Shown one piece after another: positions 51,999-63,470 of a DNA stretch of 64,000 bases. Origin of the DNA: Prorocentrum cordatum (Eukaryota; Sar; Dinophyceae; Prorocentrales; Prorocentraceae); the NCBI GenBank assembly GCA_963575745.1, contig CAUYUJ010016903.1:49440-113439 (forward strand). Reading direction: 5' to 3'. The first letter of the stretch is position 1. Each line of letters opens with the position of its first letter. The position numbers were made by a program, and so were the translations under genes. Under the pieces are notes generated by a model. It had not been told where the DNA came from. It saw nothing but the letters and a program-made list of their open reading frames with translations, and did no database searches.

Positions 51999-53168
51999 TA
52001 TCCGGAACGCCCTGCATCGGCGGCACTGGCCGGATGCCAACACACTGAGCATTGTCTGAAATGAACTCGACATCTGCGCGACGCGACGGCAGGTGCCTGA
52101 ATCAAGCGAGCTTGCGGTATGAAAAAAGCGCCCAGTACGCCGCCGAGAGACAATGGAATAAAGTGAGCATCGTGAAAACGACCCCTATCCCCATGGGCGT
52201 GGCCTGGGCCCCACTGGCCCATTGACCCGCCGTAGATGGAGGCCGTTTCCTTAGGGTTTCGAAGGATCTATCCCCAACGGGGGTGCTGAGATGATGGGGG
52301 ACGGGGGCCGGTTAAACGATACTGGAGATAAAAGCCCGCCGCCCACGTGAAATCCTCCACGCGCCAATGGCGCAGCCTGAGCGGCCAGAAGCTGCGAGTG
52401 ATTTCCACGTCACAGGAATGCACAGAAAAACTGCATCGAGAATCAGTTAGCACCCAGGGTTCCCCAAGATCTTGTCGAGACGAAACAGGGAGCTTCCAAA
52501 ATGACGCAAATGGCCGATCATTCGCAGGGGGGCTCGACAGAGCGAATCTGACATCCGACGACTCACGCGGCGGGTCGTCAACGAGGCCAGGGGGGTCCGA
52601 AAACAAGCCCCCTGGAAGGATCCTCGGGGAGCCACTCGGATGCGCCCCAGCCCCGCGGCGAGTGAAATTCTAAAGACTACGCCCTGGCAAGCCCAGAGCC
52701 ACACAAACATTGATTTCACCGATCCAGACTGGCGCAGGTTCCAGGGAAGGACGCTACGCGAGCCCTGACACGAAAGGCCGATCGACGCAGGGCCGCGCCC
52801 CCGCTTGAGCACGCGCATCAGAGGCGCAGCATGCGCAGCTCCGCGCCTGAGGCCCTGGGAGAGGAACGGTGCAGGCAGTAGTTTGAGCGACGAGGGCCCC
52901 AATCGACACCGCTGGATAGCCTTGAACGACGCGGTGATGAAGGAAGATCAAACCACGGTTCTGTAAACCACATACGCCCTGGTCCGCTCGATCGGGCACA
53001 TGCATCGCGCTGCGCGGCGCAGTCCATCAACATATAGTAGTAGATGTCTGGCAGATTGGTATATCTCGAGGAGGCTGGCAGCACCTCGCAATGACAATGT
53101 ATACTTCTTTGCTGTGTTCGACGGAGGCAGCAGGCAACAAACATGAGGCCGCGCCGCAAAACTGCACA
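51999..53168. other. No credible gene
   Basis: About 1.1 kb of ordinary-complexity sequence. Overlapping - strand frames at 52447-52902 and 52818-53159 compete with + strand frames, and none shows a known domain. Confidence 0.4.
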
Positions 53169-53206
53169 CTAGAACCACGCGCGGTTCGCGTGCGCTTAGT
53201 TTATAG
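53169..53206. repeat. Diverged copy 3 of the 38-nt hairpin
   Basis: CTAGAACCACGCGCGG at the left, TTCGCG in the centre and TGCGCTTAGTTTATAG at the right. Same layout as the other two copies with several substitutions that weaken the stem. Confidence 0.65.
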
Positions 53207-53394
53207 TTCAAAGCAGTTCCTGCATTCTCATCGCATGCATGCGCTTCATCTCGCAATTGCAGTCGTCTCATTATTCCTCCCCCTTCTCAGCTTCTCCTCT
53301 CACTTCCTGGTGTGAAGGAATTTCTGTGGAACTCATGACCAGAGCGCGAAGAAATCAGACCAACAACAACATGTTCTGTACCGTTGGCTTCCAA

Positions 53395-53740
53395 CGCTCC
53401 AAACCGGCCCCACGGGCCCCCAAGGTCGCCCCAAGAGGTCCCAAGAGGCCCACAAGACAGCCCACTTGGGCCCCAAGACGGCCCAAGACGGCCCCATATG
53501 ACCCACAGCGCTCAAAGACGGACCCACGACTACCCAGAGAGCCCCAAGACGGCATCCGAAGGCCGGGAGGATCTTTAGAGGCCTCCAGAGGACCCACAGA
53601 GGCCCCAAAGAGGCCCCAAGATGTCCCAAGAGTCTCCAAAGATGCTCGTAAGAGGCTCCCAAGAGACCCCTCAGAGGTACCAAAGAGGCTCTCAGTAAGT
53701 CTCCAGGAAGCAACAAGAGGGCCTCAAGAGGCCACCTCTT
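53395..53740 (+). repeat. CCAAGAGG block
   Basis: Begins with TTGGCTTCCAACGCTCC, resembling the GGCTTTCCGACGCTCC core at 48.69 kb, and continues with CCCCAAGAGG and CCCAAGACGG units. Confidence 0.75.
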
Positions 53741-55317
53741 ATTATTTTTCCTCCTCTCCCTCCTCCTTATTCCCCTCCCTCTCCTCCTCCTCCTTGCTCT
53801 TCCTCTCCCAAGTGTTCCCCCCAGGGATTCCACAACGGCTGGGGGATCACATAGTCCAATAACTGACCAAGGGTTACACAACGTCTCCGATAATTGCTGG
53901 CAAGCGTGGAGACGACTGTGCGCCGGCGCCCAGGCGAGATCCACACTTTAAAAACGACCCCGCCCTCCATCTGGAACCTTGACAATCAGAAACATATGAT
54001 TTCTAGATCATCGACTGTCCTGACTTTTACGCTACTCACCGAAGGCACCTGCACACCACCGCCACGCCTGGCCAGTGCCATCCTGGGCCCAGGATGGATA
54101 TACGCCCTACTGGCCGAAGACGGGAGAGTCTACCATCCTGGGGCCCAGGATGAACCTGGCTGGACCTGGTGGTGGCGCACAAAGACAATCGGATCAAGAG
54201 ATCGATGGGGAAACCAAACGGGGCCGCTACTCTCCGGACCTCACGCAGGGTGCGTTCTGACCAGGACTTCGAGACGAATCCAGCAGTGGCGACGAGGGCC
54301 TCCGAGGAGGCCGAAAGAGAGAAACACGAGGGGCAAGGGTGGCGGTATGGGTAATGTTTCCCCGCCTCGGAGGATCAAGCGACCAGAGCATCATGGTGAG
54401 CGGCTGCATTTTGCGGAAACAGAACACTGGCCAGAGGAGCACGGGCCCATGGTCTGGCCCGCCTCCACCCGCTCCCCGGGCACGGGAGGTAGGCAAAACG
54501 AAACGCCAGAGAGGCCGGCAGGGGCGGGAGCCAGCATGGCATTGCGCGGAGCATGAGATCTGGCGCGCGCTCTGGGGGCTTCATCGACCCTCGAGCCCCA
54601 ACCTCCCGACGCCGCTGCGCCTCCATCAGCCGCGACACCATCAAGGTCGTGACGCGAATGGCCGCCTCGCGACACCGCGCTGCTGCCTCCTTCGCAGGCC
54701 CCTCCCGTTCCGACCGATCCAGGCCGCCGACTCGGCCCAATAATGTATCGTTCGTGTGCGTGGCACATCCTTTCGCCAGTTCTTCTTTTCGCCTCTTCTT
54801 CTCGCCCCCTCCTCATTCACCCCCTTTCTGTCCACGATACCTTATGTATGTCAGTTTCGCTGGACGCGGGACAACTTCGCTCAATTTTCTGTGTCAGCCT
54901 ATGTCAGCCTCAATGACCCCCCTTTTCCCAGCTTCGCCCTGGTAAAACAAAGTCGTGTCATCTGTGACCTTCCCTAAGTGGTGATGCCCGAGCTTGGCCC
55001 CAGCTGAGCATGAGGAGAGCCAGAGGAAAAACCCAAGGAAAATAAAGGTAATGGCAAACACCTGGAAGGAACAAAGAGTTACGGAGAGCACGCAGGCCAA
55101 CCACTCGCACACGCTGCTTAAGCCCCTGCTCAGGCACAAGCCTTACAACCCGAAGAGACGGTGTCAGGGCCCCGGTTGGGGGGGAGGCTCCCCTGGGGCC
55201 CGGGGGCAGCCTCAGATGAGGCGACTGTCCCAGGGTTCCCCAAGGGCGCCTAACTTCGCGCCTCCCGCTTCGCGCTGCGCGAACAGCTTCGTGCTCCCGC
55301 GCCGCCCCTCAAAGGGA
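53741..55317. other. No gene; two CATCCTGGG(G)CCCAGGATG palindromes
   Basis: The dyad CCATCCTGGGCCCAGGATGG lies near 54078 and a near copy near 54133. The 54225-54300 part resembles 33836-33895. Open frames are short and overlap. Confidence 0.5.
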
Positions 55318-55500
55318 GAAGAGGAGGAGGAGGAGGAGGAGGAGGAGGAGGAGAAGGTAATAGGAGGAGGAGGAGGAGGAGGAGGAGGAGGAGGAGGAGG
55401 AGGAGGAGAAGAAGGTAGGAGGAGGAGAAGAAGGTAGGAGGAGGAGAAGAAGGTAGGAGGAGGAGGAGGAGGAGGAGGAGGAGGAGGAGGAGGAGGAGGT
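55318..55500 (+). repeat. (GGA)n microsatellite with AGAAGGTA interruptions
   Basis: GGA triplets interrupted by GAGAAGGTAATA and three AGAAGAAGGTA motifs. Confidence 0.95.
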
Positions 55501-55934
55501 AGGAGGCCTCGGAGCCAAAGCGCAAAGCGCGAAGCGCGCAGCGCTTCGCGCCCTCGCGGGCGCCCGTGTTTCCCCGGGCTCCTCGCGCCACTCTGGCCGG
55601 ACCTCGCGGAGGGATGCTCCGGAGGCCGCGGGGGCCCTCTTTGGTTGAATCGGACATGTCCCCATACGGCGGGATGTTGGGCGAGAAATGGAAAATACAT
55701 CACACACACACACTCCAAAATGGAAAACAAATACGTAATCAGAACATCGTCCCCAGACTATGTTGTTTACTATTGTTTGAGATTCCTCCTGTAGAGGGGC
55801 ACGCCCGACGAAACTCTTCGGATAAACTGGGAGGCGCCCCGAGCCAGGGTCGGGCACACGCCAAGGTGGACTGCGGATCCGAGGATCTGGCGCGCGGGCT
55901 CTAATCAGGTCCACGGGTCGGGGAAAGCGAAAGG
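55501..55934. other. No gene recognised
   Basis: Near 55520-55545 the CGCAAAGCGCGAAGCGCGCAGCGC stretch can form nested hairpins. Otherwise unremarkable. Confidence 0.4.
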
Positions 55935-56095
55935 GGCCCTGGGACACACAAATCAATAGACACAAATAACAGGATTCCCCATATTCTCAAATATCTTCTC
56001 GGTTTTTGTCTTTCCCCCCACTTCCCATAGTTTCCCATATATCCTGGGAAATCGACGATTAATTGTGTCTGTGTGCTTTTTCCCCCTCTGGAAAA
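55935..56095 (+). repeat. Dispersed repeat, copy 2 (GGGGCCCTGGGACAC ... TCGACGATT)
   Basis: Second near-complete copy of 26945-27115, including CCCATAGTTTCCCATAT and TCGACGATTAATTGTGTCTG. Confidence 0.75.
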
Positions 56096-56604
56096 TACGG
56101 CCAGACCTAGGACAGAACAAAATCATTCAAGAGCATGAGACACTCTGCCGGCCAAACTGAAGAACATTCGAGGGTACCCTCCCCCGAGATGCACAAGAGC
56201 ATCAAACACACACGAACAACATTGGGGCACCCTCCCAGAACCGACCACGATCTTTTGCCTCGGTCCGCCCGTGCATCCACAAAACATGAAGCCATCGCCG
56301 CCCGGTTTGGAGGCGGAGCGTTCTGACGTTGTATGGAAGCAAGGCCCGTGTCTGATCCATGCGCCTTCGTCCGTGTTTGCGTCTCCTCGGCAGGAACGCC
56401 TCTGGCAACACCCCCCCCAACCCGCGCCCGGCCCCGGTGTGTCGCCTACGTCTGCCTGCGGGGCTCTGTTCTCTGATGCTTTGGCGCAGCCTGCATTACA
56501 GCATGCATGTTCGAGGCCGCTAACCGTGTCAGAAAAGTGTCTTGCATTACAGGTCGTTCGGCTGGTCTCGCCAAGTCGCTGAGCTCCACAAAACAATGCA
56601 TGCA
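56096..56604. other. No gene recognised
   Basis: Unique-looking sequence. GCATTACAG occurs twice near 56490 and 56543. Short competing frames only. Confidence 0.4.
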
Positions 56605-56760
56605 AGACCCCAAGAGGCCCCAAGAGGCCCCCGAGAGGCTCCCAGAGGCCCCCAAAAGACACCAAAGACGCCCTCCACAGGCTCCCAAGAGAATCAAAAA
56701 CTGCCCCACAGAGGCCCCCGAGAATGCTCTGCAAAGACCCCACGAAGCACCCCGGAGGAC
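56605..56760 (+). repeat. CCAAGAGG block
   Basis: CCCCAAGAGGCC units ending CCCCACGAAGCACCCCGGAGGAC. The next 34 bases (ACCCACAACCCAGGCACGG...) match 49093-49126 at about 26 of 34 positions. Confidence 0.7.
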
Positions 56761-57279
56761 GCTGACCCACAACCCAGGCACGGTGGCGGCATGGGCCGAA
56801 AACCATTAGATTTTAGACGCCCGAAATAGGTACGGGAAAAATGATACAATGCCCAACAGCAAATGCTGTCCAAAACCAACAGCAGCCACTGTTGAGCAGG
56901 CGGCCTTCTGTCTCAAATGGACAACGTCCGCGGCGACACCGACAACGAGCCCTGCTCAAAACATGCAGGCAATACAGCTGGTCGTTGTGCTCAATATTTT
57001 TGCACCGCATCCATCTCGATCGTCCCGGCAGATAATGCATGAACAGACGCGGAGCAACACGAAACCTTGCACATTCACAATGGCCCTTTCAACGCTGCTC
57101 TCTGGACGTATGTAGTGTTCCGTTTGACGCTTGTGGATCAAAGGATTTGCTAGTATTGTCGGTTGTTTTCATTATGATCGGACCACAACACACCAGAGGA
57201 TTTACGAACCAAGCATGGCCGCGAGGAGCGCTTTGGACTGGGGAAAAAATTGTGAACACCGTATTATGGCACCGATTTC
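56761..57279. other. No clear gene; lower-GC stretch
   Basis: About 500 bases with lower GC than average and several short open frames on both strands; no domain recognised. Confidence 0.4.
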
Positions 57280-58130
57280 GGTGGAACTCACTATGGGACC
57301 ACGAACCGTGTGAGGGATGCGCCAATTGGGGGGGGCGCCGCCATGCGAACCCCGCCACTAAGGACTTCGGTGGAACTCCCTATGGGGCCACGAACCGTGT
57401 GAGGCGTGCGCCAAAATGGGGCGGCGCCGCCATGTGGACCCTACTACTGGGGCCTTCGGCTAAGATCCCTATGGAGCCACGAACCGTCTCAACGGTGCGC
57501 CAAAATGGGGCGGCGGCGCCATGTGAACGGTACGCCCAAATGGGGCGGCTCTACCATGTGGACCCTGCCGCTAAGGCCTTCGGCTCATCTCCATATGGGG
57601 CCACGAAACGTGTGAGAGGTGCGCAAAAAAAAACAAGCGGCGCCGCCGTATGGACCCTGCCATATTGGGCCACGAACCGTGTGAGAGATGCGTAAAAAAA
57701 CAAGCGGCGCCGCCATGTGGACCCTGCTACTGGGCGCCGCCATGTGGACCCTGCCGCTAAGGAATTCGGTGGAACTCACGATGGGGCTACGAACCGTGTG
57801 AGAGGTACGCCCAAATGGGGCGGCTCTACCATGTGGACCCTGCCGCTAAGGCCTTCGGCTCATCTCCGTATGGGGCCACGAAACGTGTGAGAGGTGCGCA
57901 AACAAAAAAACAAACGGCGCCGCCGTATGGACCCTGCCATATGGGGCCACGCACCGTGTGAGAGGTGCGCCAAAAAAAGGCGGCGCCGCTATGTGAACCC
58001 TGCTACTGGGGCCTTCCGTGGAGCTTACTATGAGGCCACGAACCGTGTGACGGGCGCGCCAAAACAGGCGGCGTCGCCGCTGGGGCCTTCGGTGGAGCTC
58101 CCTATGGGGCCACGAAGCGTTGCACTGGGT
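57280..58130 (+). repeat. Complex tandem array (CCACGAACCGTGTGAG)
   Basis: Ten copies of CCACGAACCGTGTGAG-like sequence near 57299, 57388, 57475, 57600, 57669, 57786, 57876, 57947, 58035 and 58107. They are linked by GGGGCGGCGCCGCCATGTGG and AAGGCCTTCGG blocks. Spacings of 69-125 bp fit a mosaic; a 276-bp higher-order copy (about 57535-57640 against 57810-57916) is almost exact. GGCGCCGCC dyads recur. Confidence 0.85.
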
Positions 58131-58179
58131 GTGCCGAGACACAGACACGCGGAGGGCAAAGGCGGGGGCGAGCGGAGGG

Positions 58180-58282
58180 AGGAGGGGGAGGAGGAGGAGG
58201 AGGAGGAGGAGGAGGAGGAGGAGGAGGAGGTGGAGGAGGAGGTGGAGGAGGAGAAGAAGAATTGGAGGAGGAGGAGGAGGAA
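58180..58282 (+). repeat. (GGA)n microsatellite
   Basis: GGA triplets with TGG and AGAAGAATT interruptions. Confidence 0.95.
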
Positions 58283-59910
58283 CGCGGGGCGCTCTCTCCA
58301 AGACGAGAACCCAACACCACAGGATGGTCGGGAAAGAACTTGTCCAGTTGACAGCGGGCCGCGCCCCGCTCCCCCACGGCGGGCCGGCCTCGCACTTGGC
58401 CGCCAGCAGCCGCTCGTCCACGCTCTCGCCTGGGCGGGCGCCGGCGGGGCAGCCAAGCAGCGCGCGGCGGCAGCGGGATGCGGGGGCAGCAGGCGACCAC
58501 AACCACATCGAGGACACATCGTTGGGGATGTCCGTTGCATGCCGGGAACCAGCCCAGCACTGGCTGCGGTCGACGAGACGTCCCAGGGCGGCCAAATCGG
58601 CCACGACCACTGCCAAAGTGCTCCTGTCGAGGTCGGCGGGTTCTCCACCGGGGTAACCTCCAGAAACATCAGCTCAGTTGTGGCTGTGGTTCTTGGCTAC
58701 GCCCGGACATGAGAGCATGGCTTGGAGACCGTGGCCTCGAGAGTGTCAGCTTTATGCCTGCCCGCCGCTTTGGCAGAGCAGGAGGGGGGGCGGAGGAAGG
58801 GGGTCACAGGAAAGGGGTGGGGGGGGGGGGGGCACGACGCGAGGGAGGCTGGGCTTCCCTCCCCTCCCTTTCTCGCCCCCGCCCCCTCCCTGCAGTCAAA
58901 ACGGGCAGTGAGGATGCGCGGTAGGGAGGCAAGCCCCTTGGACGCCCAGGTGGAAGATTTTCGAGCGCGGCGGGCCATCGAAAGTGGCTGAGGACGGGCC
59001 GAAGAGGGGGCCCATCCCTGTCATCAATTTCGACTGCAGCTGCTCCCGTCCTGCTGCGCCGCTGCCGTCGAGGGCGCCCCCCCGCACGGACCCAGCGGGC
59101 CTGCCCAGAGGGGAAGCCCGTGGGACAGGGAGCTCCCTGGGCCACGAGGAGGAGGAGGAGGAGGAGAAGGAAGAGGAGGGGGAGGAGGAGGAGGAGGACA
59201 AAGGGACGGGACGGGCGGCACGCCAGGTGCGCTGCTCGTGCCATAGCTGACATCCCAACCCTCCCACCCGTCGCTTCCCGTTGCGCTGATGTTCTCTCTA
59301 CCCGCTGACGGGTGCCATAGCAGACGCGGAACCCGCGAAATGACCCCTATCATATTATGCGCAATCATAAAAAAGCGAGCTGGGTACGTCGGAGGGGAGG
59401 GGGGGCGGATGAGCGAGAGGGTGAGCAGGAGGAACAGGATCAGGGTGAGGAAGGAGGCCGAGGGGGAACAGCAGCAGCATCAGTAGCAGGAGTACGAGTA
59501 GCGGGAGGAGCAGGAAGATCAGGGGAAGGCGAAGGAGTGGAAATAAGCGGGGCGACAAGATGAGGGCCCGCACCCATGGGCGGTTGTCCGAAGCGTATGT
59601 TAATTTGGCTGTCTGGTTCTCCGCGAAGCGTATGGGTCCTTGCCGCACGCCTCCCAGATGGTTCCACTAATGGCCGTCCTGGGAGGCATACTTCGGGCCT
59701 ACGCGGGTGCGGGGCGGAAGAGCAGCCACGGCCCTCCTTTGGACTAACAACCGCGGGCCTTACCATATGCCAGCAGGCGACCAAGATCATGATACTTTGG
59801 GTGATGACGTGCAACTGAAATATCTTGCAGGGTGAGTTGGGGGGAAGCTCGCGGCTCCTCCCGGGGATGTCCCTCCACCGAAAACATGATCCTCCCCCCT
59901 CCTCCCTCCT
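58283..59910. other. No credible gene; short GGA tract
   Basis: GC-rich sequence with a GGA tract at about 59148-59197 and a G12 run near 58819. Frames are open on both strands without recognisable domains. Confidence 0.45.
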
Positions 59911-60062
59911 CCTCTCGTTCCTCCTCCTCCTCCTCCTCCAGCCTTCTCCCCTGCCTGCTCCCCTGCTCCCTTCCCTCCTACCTGGGCGTCGTCACCCCTC
60001 TCCCTCCCTCAGCTCCCTCCTCGAGGGCGAGGCGGGAGGGGGGCGAGAAGCAAGAGGAGGAG

Positions 60063-60854
60063 AGATGGAGGAGGAGGAGGAGGAGGAGGAGGAGGAGGAG
60101 GAGGAGGAGGAGGAGGAGGAAGAGGAGGACGCGGAGGAGGAGGAGGAGGAGGAGGAAGAGGAGGAGGAGGAGGAGACATGGAGGAGGAGACCTGGAGCAG
60201 GAGGGGGAAGCCCGCCAACATGCCGCAGGCGCAGCACTCGGGAGGGAGGGGTGCACTGGCCCAGGATGCCGTGGGCCCCTCCCCATTGGCGCGTTCCGCC
60301 CCGCGCGCCTCTGGCCGAGGCCGCTGCGCCCTCCGCGCCCGGAGCCGTCAAAGCCGCCAGGCGACCGAGCGGGCAAGGGCGCGCGCGCTCTGCCGGAGAC
60401 CGAGCGTCCCCAGCGCGCCCGGTCGAGGCCGCCTCGCTGCGAGGGGGAGGGGGAGGGGAGGGGGAGGGGGAGGGAGGAGGAGGAGGAGGAGGAGGAGGAG
60501 GAGGGAGGAGGAGGAGGAGGAGGAGGAGGAGGAGGGGAGGAGAAGGAGGTGGAAGAGGAGGAGGAGGAGTGGGAGGGTGACGAGGAGGAGGAGGAGGAGG
60601 AGGAGGAGGAGGAAAGGAGGAGAAGGAGGAGGAGGAGGGAGGTGGAGGTAGGGGGGGGAAGAGGAGGAGGAGGAGGAGGTGGAGGAGGAGGAGGAGGAGG
60701 AGGAGGGGAGGAGGAGAAGGAGGAGGAGAAGACGGAGGAGGGGGAGGAGGAAAAGGAGGAGGAAAAGGAGGAAGGAGGGGGAGGGGAGGAGGGGAGGAGG
60801 AGGAGAGGAGGAGGAGGAGGAGGAGGGAGGAGGAGGAGATGGAGGAGGGGAGGA

Positions 60855-60886
<32 letters not shown>

Positions 60887-61200
60887 GAGGAGGAGGAGGA
60901 GGAGGAGGAGGAGGAGGAGGAGGGGAGGAGGAGGAGGAGGAGGAGGAGGAGGGAGGAGGAAAAGAAGGAGGAGGAGGAGGAGGAGGGGGAGGAGGTGGAG
61001 GAGGAGGAGGGGGAAGGAGGAGGAGGAGGAGGAGGAGGACGAGGAGGAGGAAAAGGAGGAGGAGGAGGAGGAGGAGGAAAAAGAGGAAAAGGAGGAGGAA
61101 AAGGTGGAGGAGGGGAAGGAGGAGGAGGAGGAGGAGGAGGGAGGAGGAGGAGGGAGGGGAGGAGCAGTAGGGAGGAGGAGGAGGAGGAGGAGGAGGAGCC
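60063..61200 (+). repeat. GGA-rich tracts over 1 kb
   Basis: GGA/GAG triplets at 60063-60180, then a mixed GGA/GGGGA/AAA tract at about 60438-61200. The 60180-60438 spacer is GC-rich and non-repetitive. Long Glu/Gly/Arg or Pro/Ser/Leu frames here are artefacts. Confidence 0.95.
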
Positions 61201-61708
61201 AGGTCCACCGCCTGGGGGAACGACGTCCTGGTGCCCCAGCGGGCGGTGGATATGGATATTTGGCCCTTCAGGGGCCCGAACATAGCCATGTGCACCGTCT
61301 GTGGAAGTCCGCGAAGATCGATTCCCCAGGCAGTGGTGATGAACAAACCCCCGTCTCAGATCTCCTCCCAGGCCTGGAGCCGACAACCAACCGCCAGACG
61401 AGCGGGCATGGACGCGCGCGCTTTCTGCCAAAGACGCCCGAGCTTCCCGGGCCCCCCGCGCGGCCGCACCGCCGCGGCCACTCGCCCATGACGCCCTGCT
61501 CCCTCGTCTGGCGACGCGCAGAGGGGGGCAGGGGGAGGGGGAAAGGCTTCTGCGCGTCTTCTTGTTCTGAGGTTCGACATTTGGCCGAGGGCGGGGGAGG
61601 GGATGCGGGGTTCTGGGTCTGGGCTGGTGCTCTGCCGACCTGCTCTCACCAGTCGCGCAAGCAGACGGCGAGGGCAGGGCTCCTGACCAGTCGCCAAAGA
61701 AGGCAGCC
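61201..61708. other. No gene recognised
   Basis: GC-rich non-repetitive sequence; no known domain in any frame. Confidence 0.4.
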
Positions 61709-61808
61709 GCCCAAAGCAGCTCAGATCTTTGTTTTCATGTTTTTTATTTTTCATGTTTTGTTTGCTGTTTTTTCTTTTTTTCTTTTTTGCCCAAAGCAGC
61801 TCAGATCT
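61709..61808 (-). mobile_element. 60-bp T-rich insert between 20-bp exact direct repeats
   Basis: GCCCAAAGCAGCTCAGATCT is present at 61709-61728 and again at 61789-61808. Between them are 60 bases dominated by T, i.e. A-rich on the - strand. This looks like a very short retroposed A-rich sequence with a target-site duplication, although a simple tandem duplication plus T expansion is possible. Confidence 0.6.
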
Positions 61809-62039
61809 GGTCTATGAGGGGGGAGAAAGGGGAGGGGGAGGGGGCTGGAGGCCCTCGCCGATAAGCGAAACTACTCTGACGGTGGGACCCCACACGATAA
61901 TCCATTCAGCTTGCCCCTCGGCCGTTTCCTCTTCGACAGGCGCAGGCCCTCCTCCCGCTTCTCCGTCCTCCTCCTCCTCCTCCTCCTCCTCCTTCTGCTC
62001 ATCATCGCCCTTCTCGCCCTGGTTCCTCAAGACTGAGGC
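61809..62039. other. No gene; CCT-rich patch
   Basis: Includes a short CCT tract at about 61965-61995. Confidence 0.4.
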
Positions 62040-63470
62040 CTGAGGAACCCAAAGGTGACGAAACTCACAAGATTTGGATGGCCCGCTCGGATTAGAACAT
62101 GAAGTGCGGGCCCCATAGGGGGGGGGGGGGGGCTCCCGCCTGTGACTTCCTCACGATTCAGGCCTGAGGAGCTCAAAAGTGACGACAGTTCAGTGTGAGA
62201 GCGAATGTGAGTGATGCTGACGATGGTGGTAGGCACGGTGATGACAAATCGATGCATGGCCCCATAGGGAGGGGGCTCCCGCCTGAGATTTCGTCAAGAC
62301 TCACTCACAGAGGAGGCTCCCGCCTAACTCCCTCTATGTTCATGCCTGAGGAGCCCAAGTGACGACAATTACAGGATTTGGATGGCCCGCTCAGATTCGA
62401 ACAGGAAGTGCGGGCCCCCTTGGGAGGGGGCTCCCGCCTGAGACTTCCTCAAGATTCAGGCTTGACGTGCCCAAACGTAACAACAGTACCAGAAATTGGA
62501 TTATCCGCTCAAATTAAAAAATAAAATACTAGCCCCATAGGGAGGGGGCTGCCACCTAAGACTTCCTCAAAATTGAGGTCAGAGGAGCCCAAAAGTGACG
62601 ACTGTTACACGATTTGGATGGCCCGCTCGGATTGGAACATGCCCGTTCGGATTGGAACATGAAGTGCGGGCCCCAAGGGATGGGGCTCCTGCCTGAGACT
62701 TCCTCAAAAATGAAGCCCGAGGAGACCAAACATGACGACGGTTACAGGATTTGGATGACCCGCTCGGATTAGCACATGAAGTGCAGGCCCCATAGGGAAG
62801 GGGCTGCCGCCTGAGAATTCCTCAAGACTCACTCACAGACGAGGCTCCCGTCTGAGACCCCCTCTATGTTCAATCCTGAAGAGCCCAAAAGTTACGACAA
62901 TTACAAGATTTGGATGACCTGCTCGGATTCGAAAATGAAGCGCGGGCCCCATAAGGGGGGGGGGGGCTCCAACCTGAGACTTCCTCAAGATTCAGGCTTG
63001 GGGAGCCCAAGAGCGACGACGGTGACAGGATGTGGGATGACCCGCTCGGATTAGAACAAGAAGTGCGGGCCCCATAAGGAGGGCGCTCCCGCCTGAGACT
63101 TCCTCCAGATTCACTCACATACGAGGCTCCCGCCTGAGACTCCCTTCATGTTCAAGCCTGAGGAGCCCATAAGGAACGACAATTACAAGACTTGGATGAC
63201 CCGTTTGGAGAACATGAAGCGCGGTCCCCATAGGGAGGGGGCTCCCGCCTAAGAGTTCCTCAAGATTCACTAACCGACGAGGCTCCCGTCTGAGACCTCC
63301 TCAAGATTCAGGCTTCATGGGCTCAATCGTGACGACAATTACAAGAGTTGGATGACCCGCTCGGACTAGAACATGAAGTGCGGGCCCCATAGGGGGAAGG
63401 GCTCCCGCCTCTGACTTCCTCAACATTCAGGCCTGAGGAGCTCAAAAGTGACGACAGTTCAGTGTGAGAG
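62040..63470 (+). repeat. Tandem array of about 115-165 bp units
   Basis: About eleven units share CCTGAGGAGCCCAAA, GTGACGAC, GATTTGGATG.CCCGCTCGG, ACATGAAGTGCGGGCCCCAT, a G run and GCTCCCGCCTGAGACTTCCT. Some units carry an extra GACTCACTCACAGACGAGG segment. The first and last parts share a 75-bp segment (GTGTGAGAGCGAATGTGAGT at 62192 and 63456). Confidence 0.9.

Noticed and set aside
52447-53159. Overlapping - strand frames with ordinary composition
   Set aside because: Two frames compete, both contain Cys/Arg-rich low-similarity sequence, and no splice arrangement or domain could be supported.
62040-63470. Regular repeats resembling a CRISPR array
   Set aside because: Units are contiguous and homologous throughout, without unique spacers of fixed size, and no cas-like gene is present; the same holds for 47200-47610 and 57280-58130.
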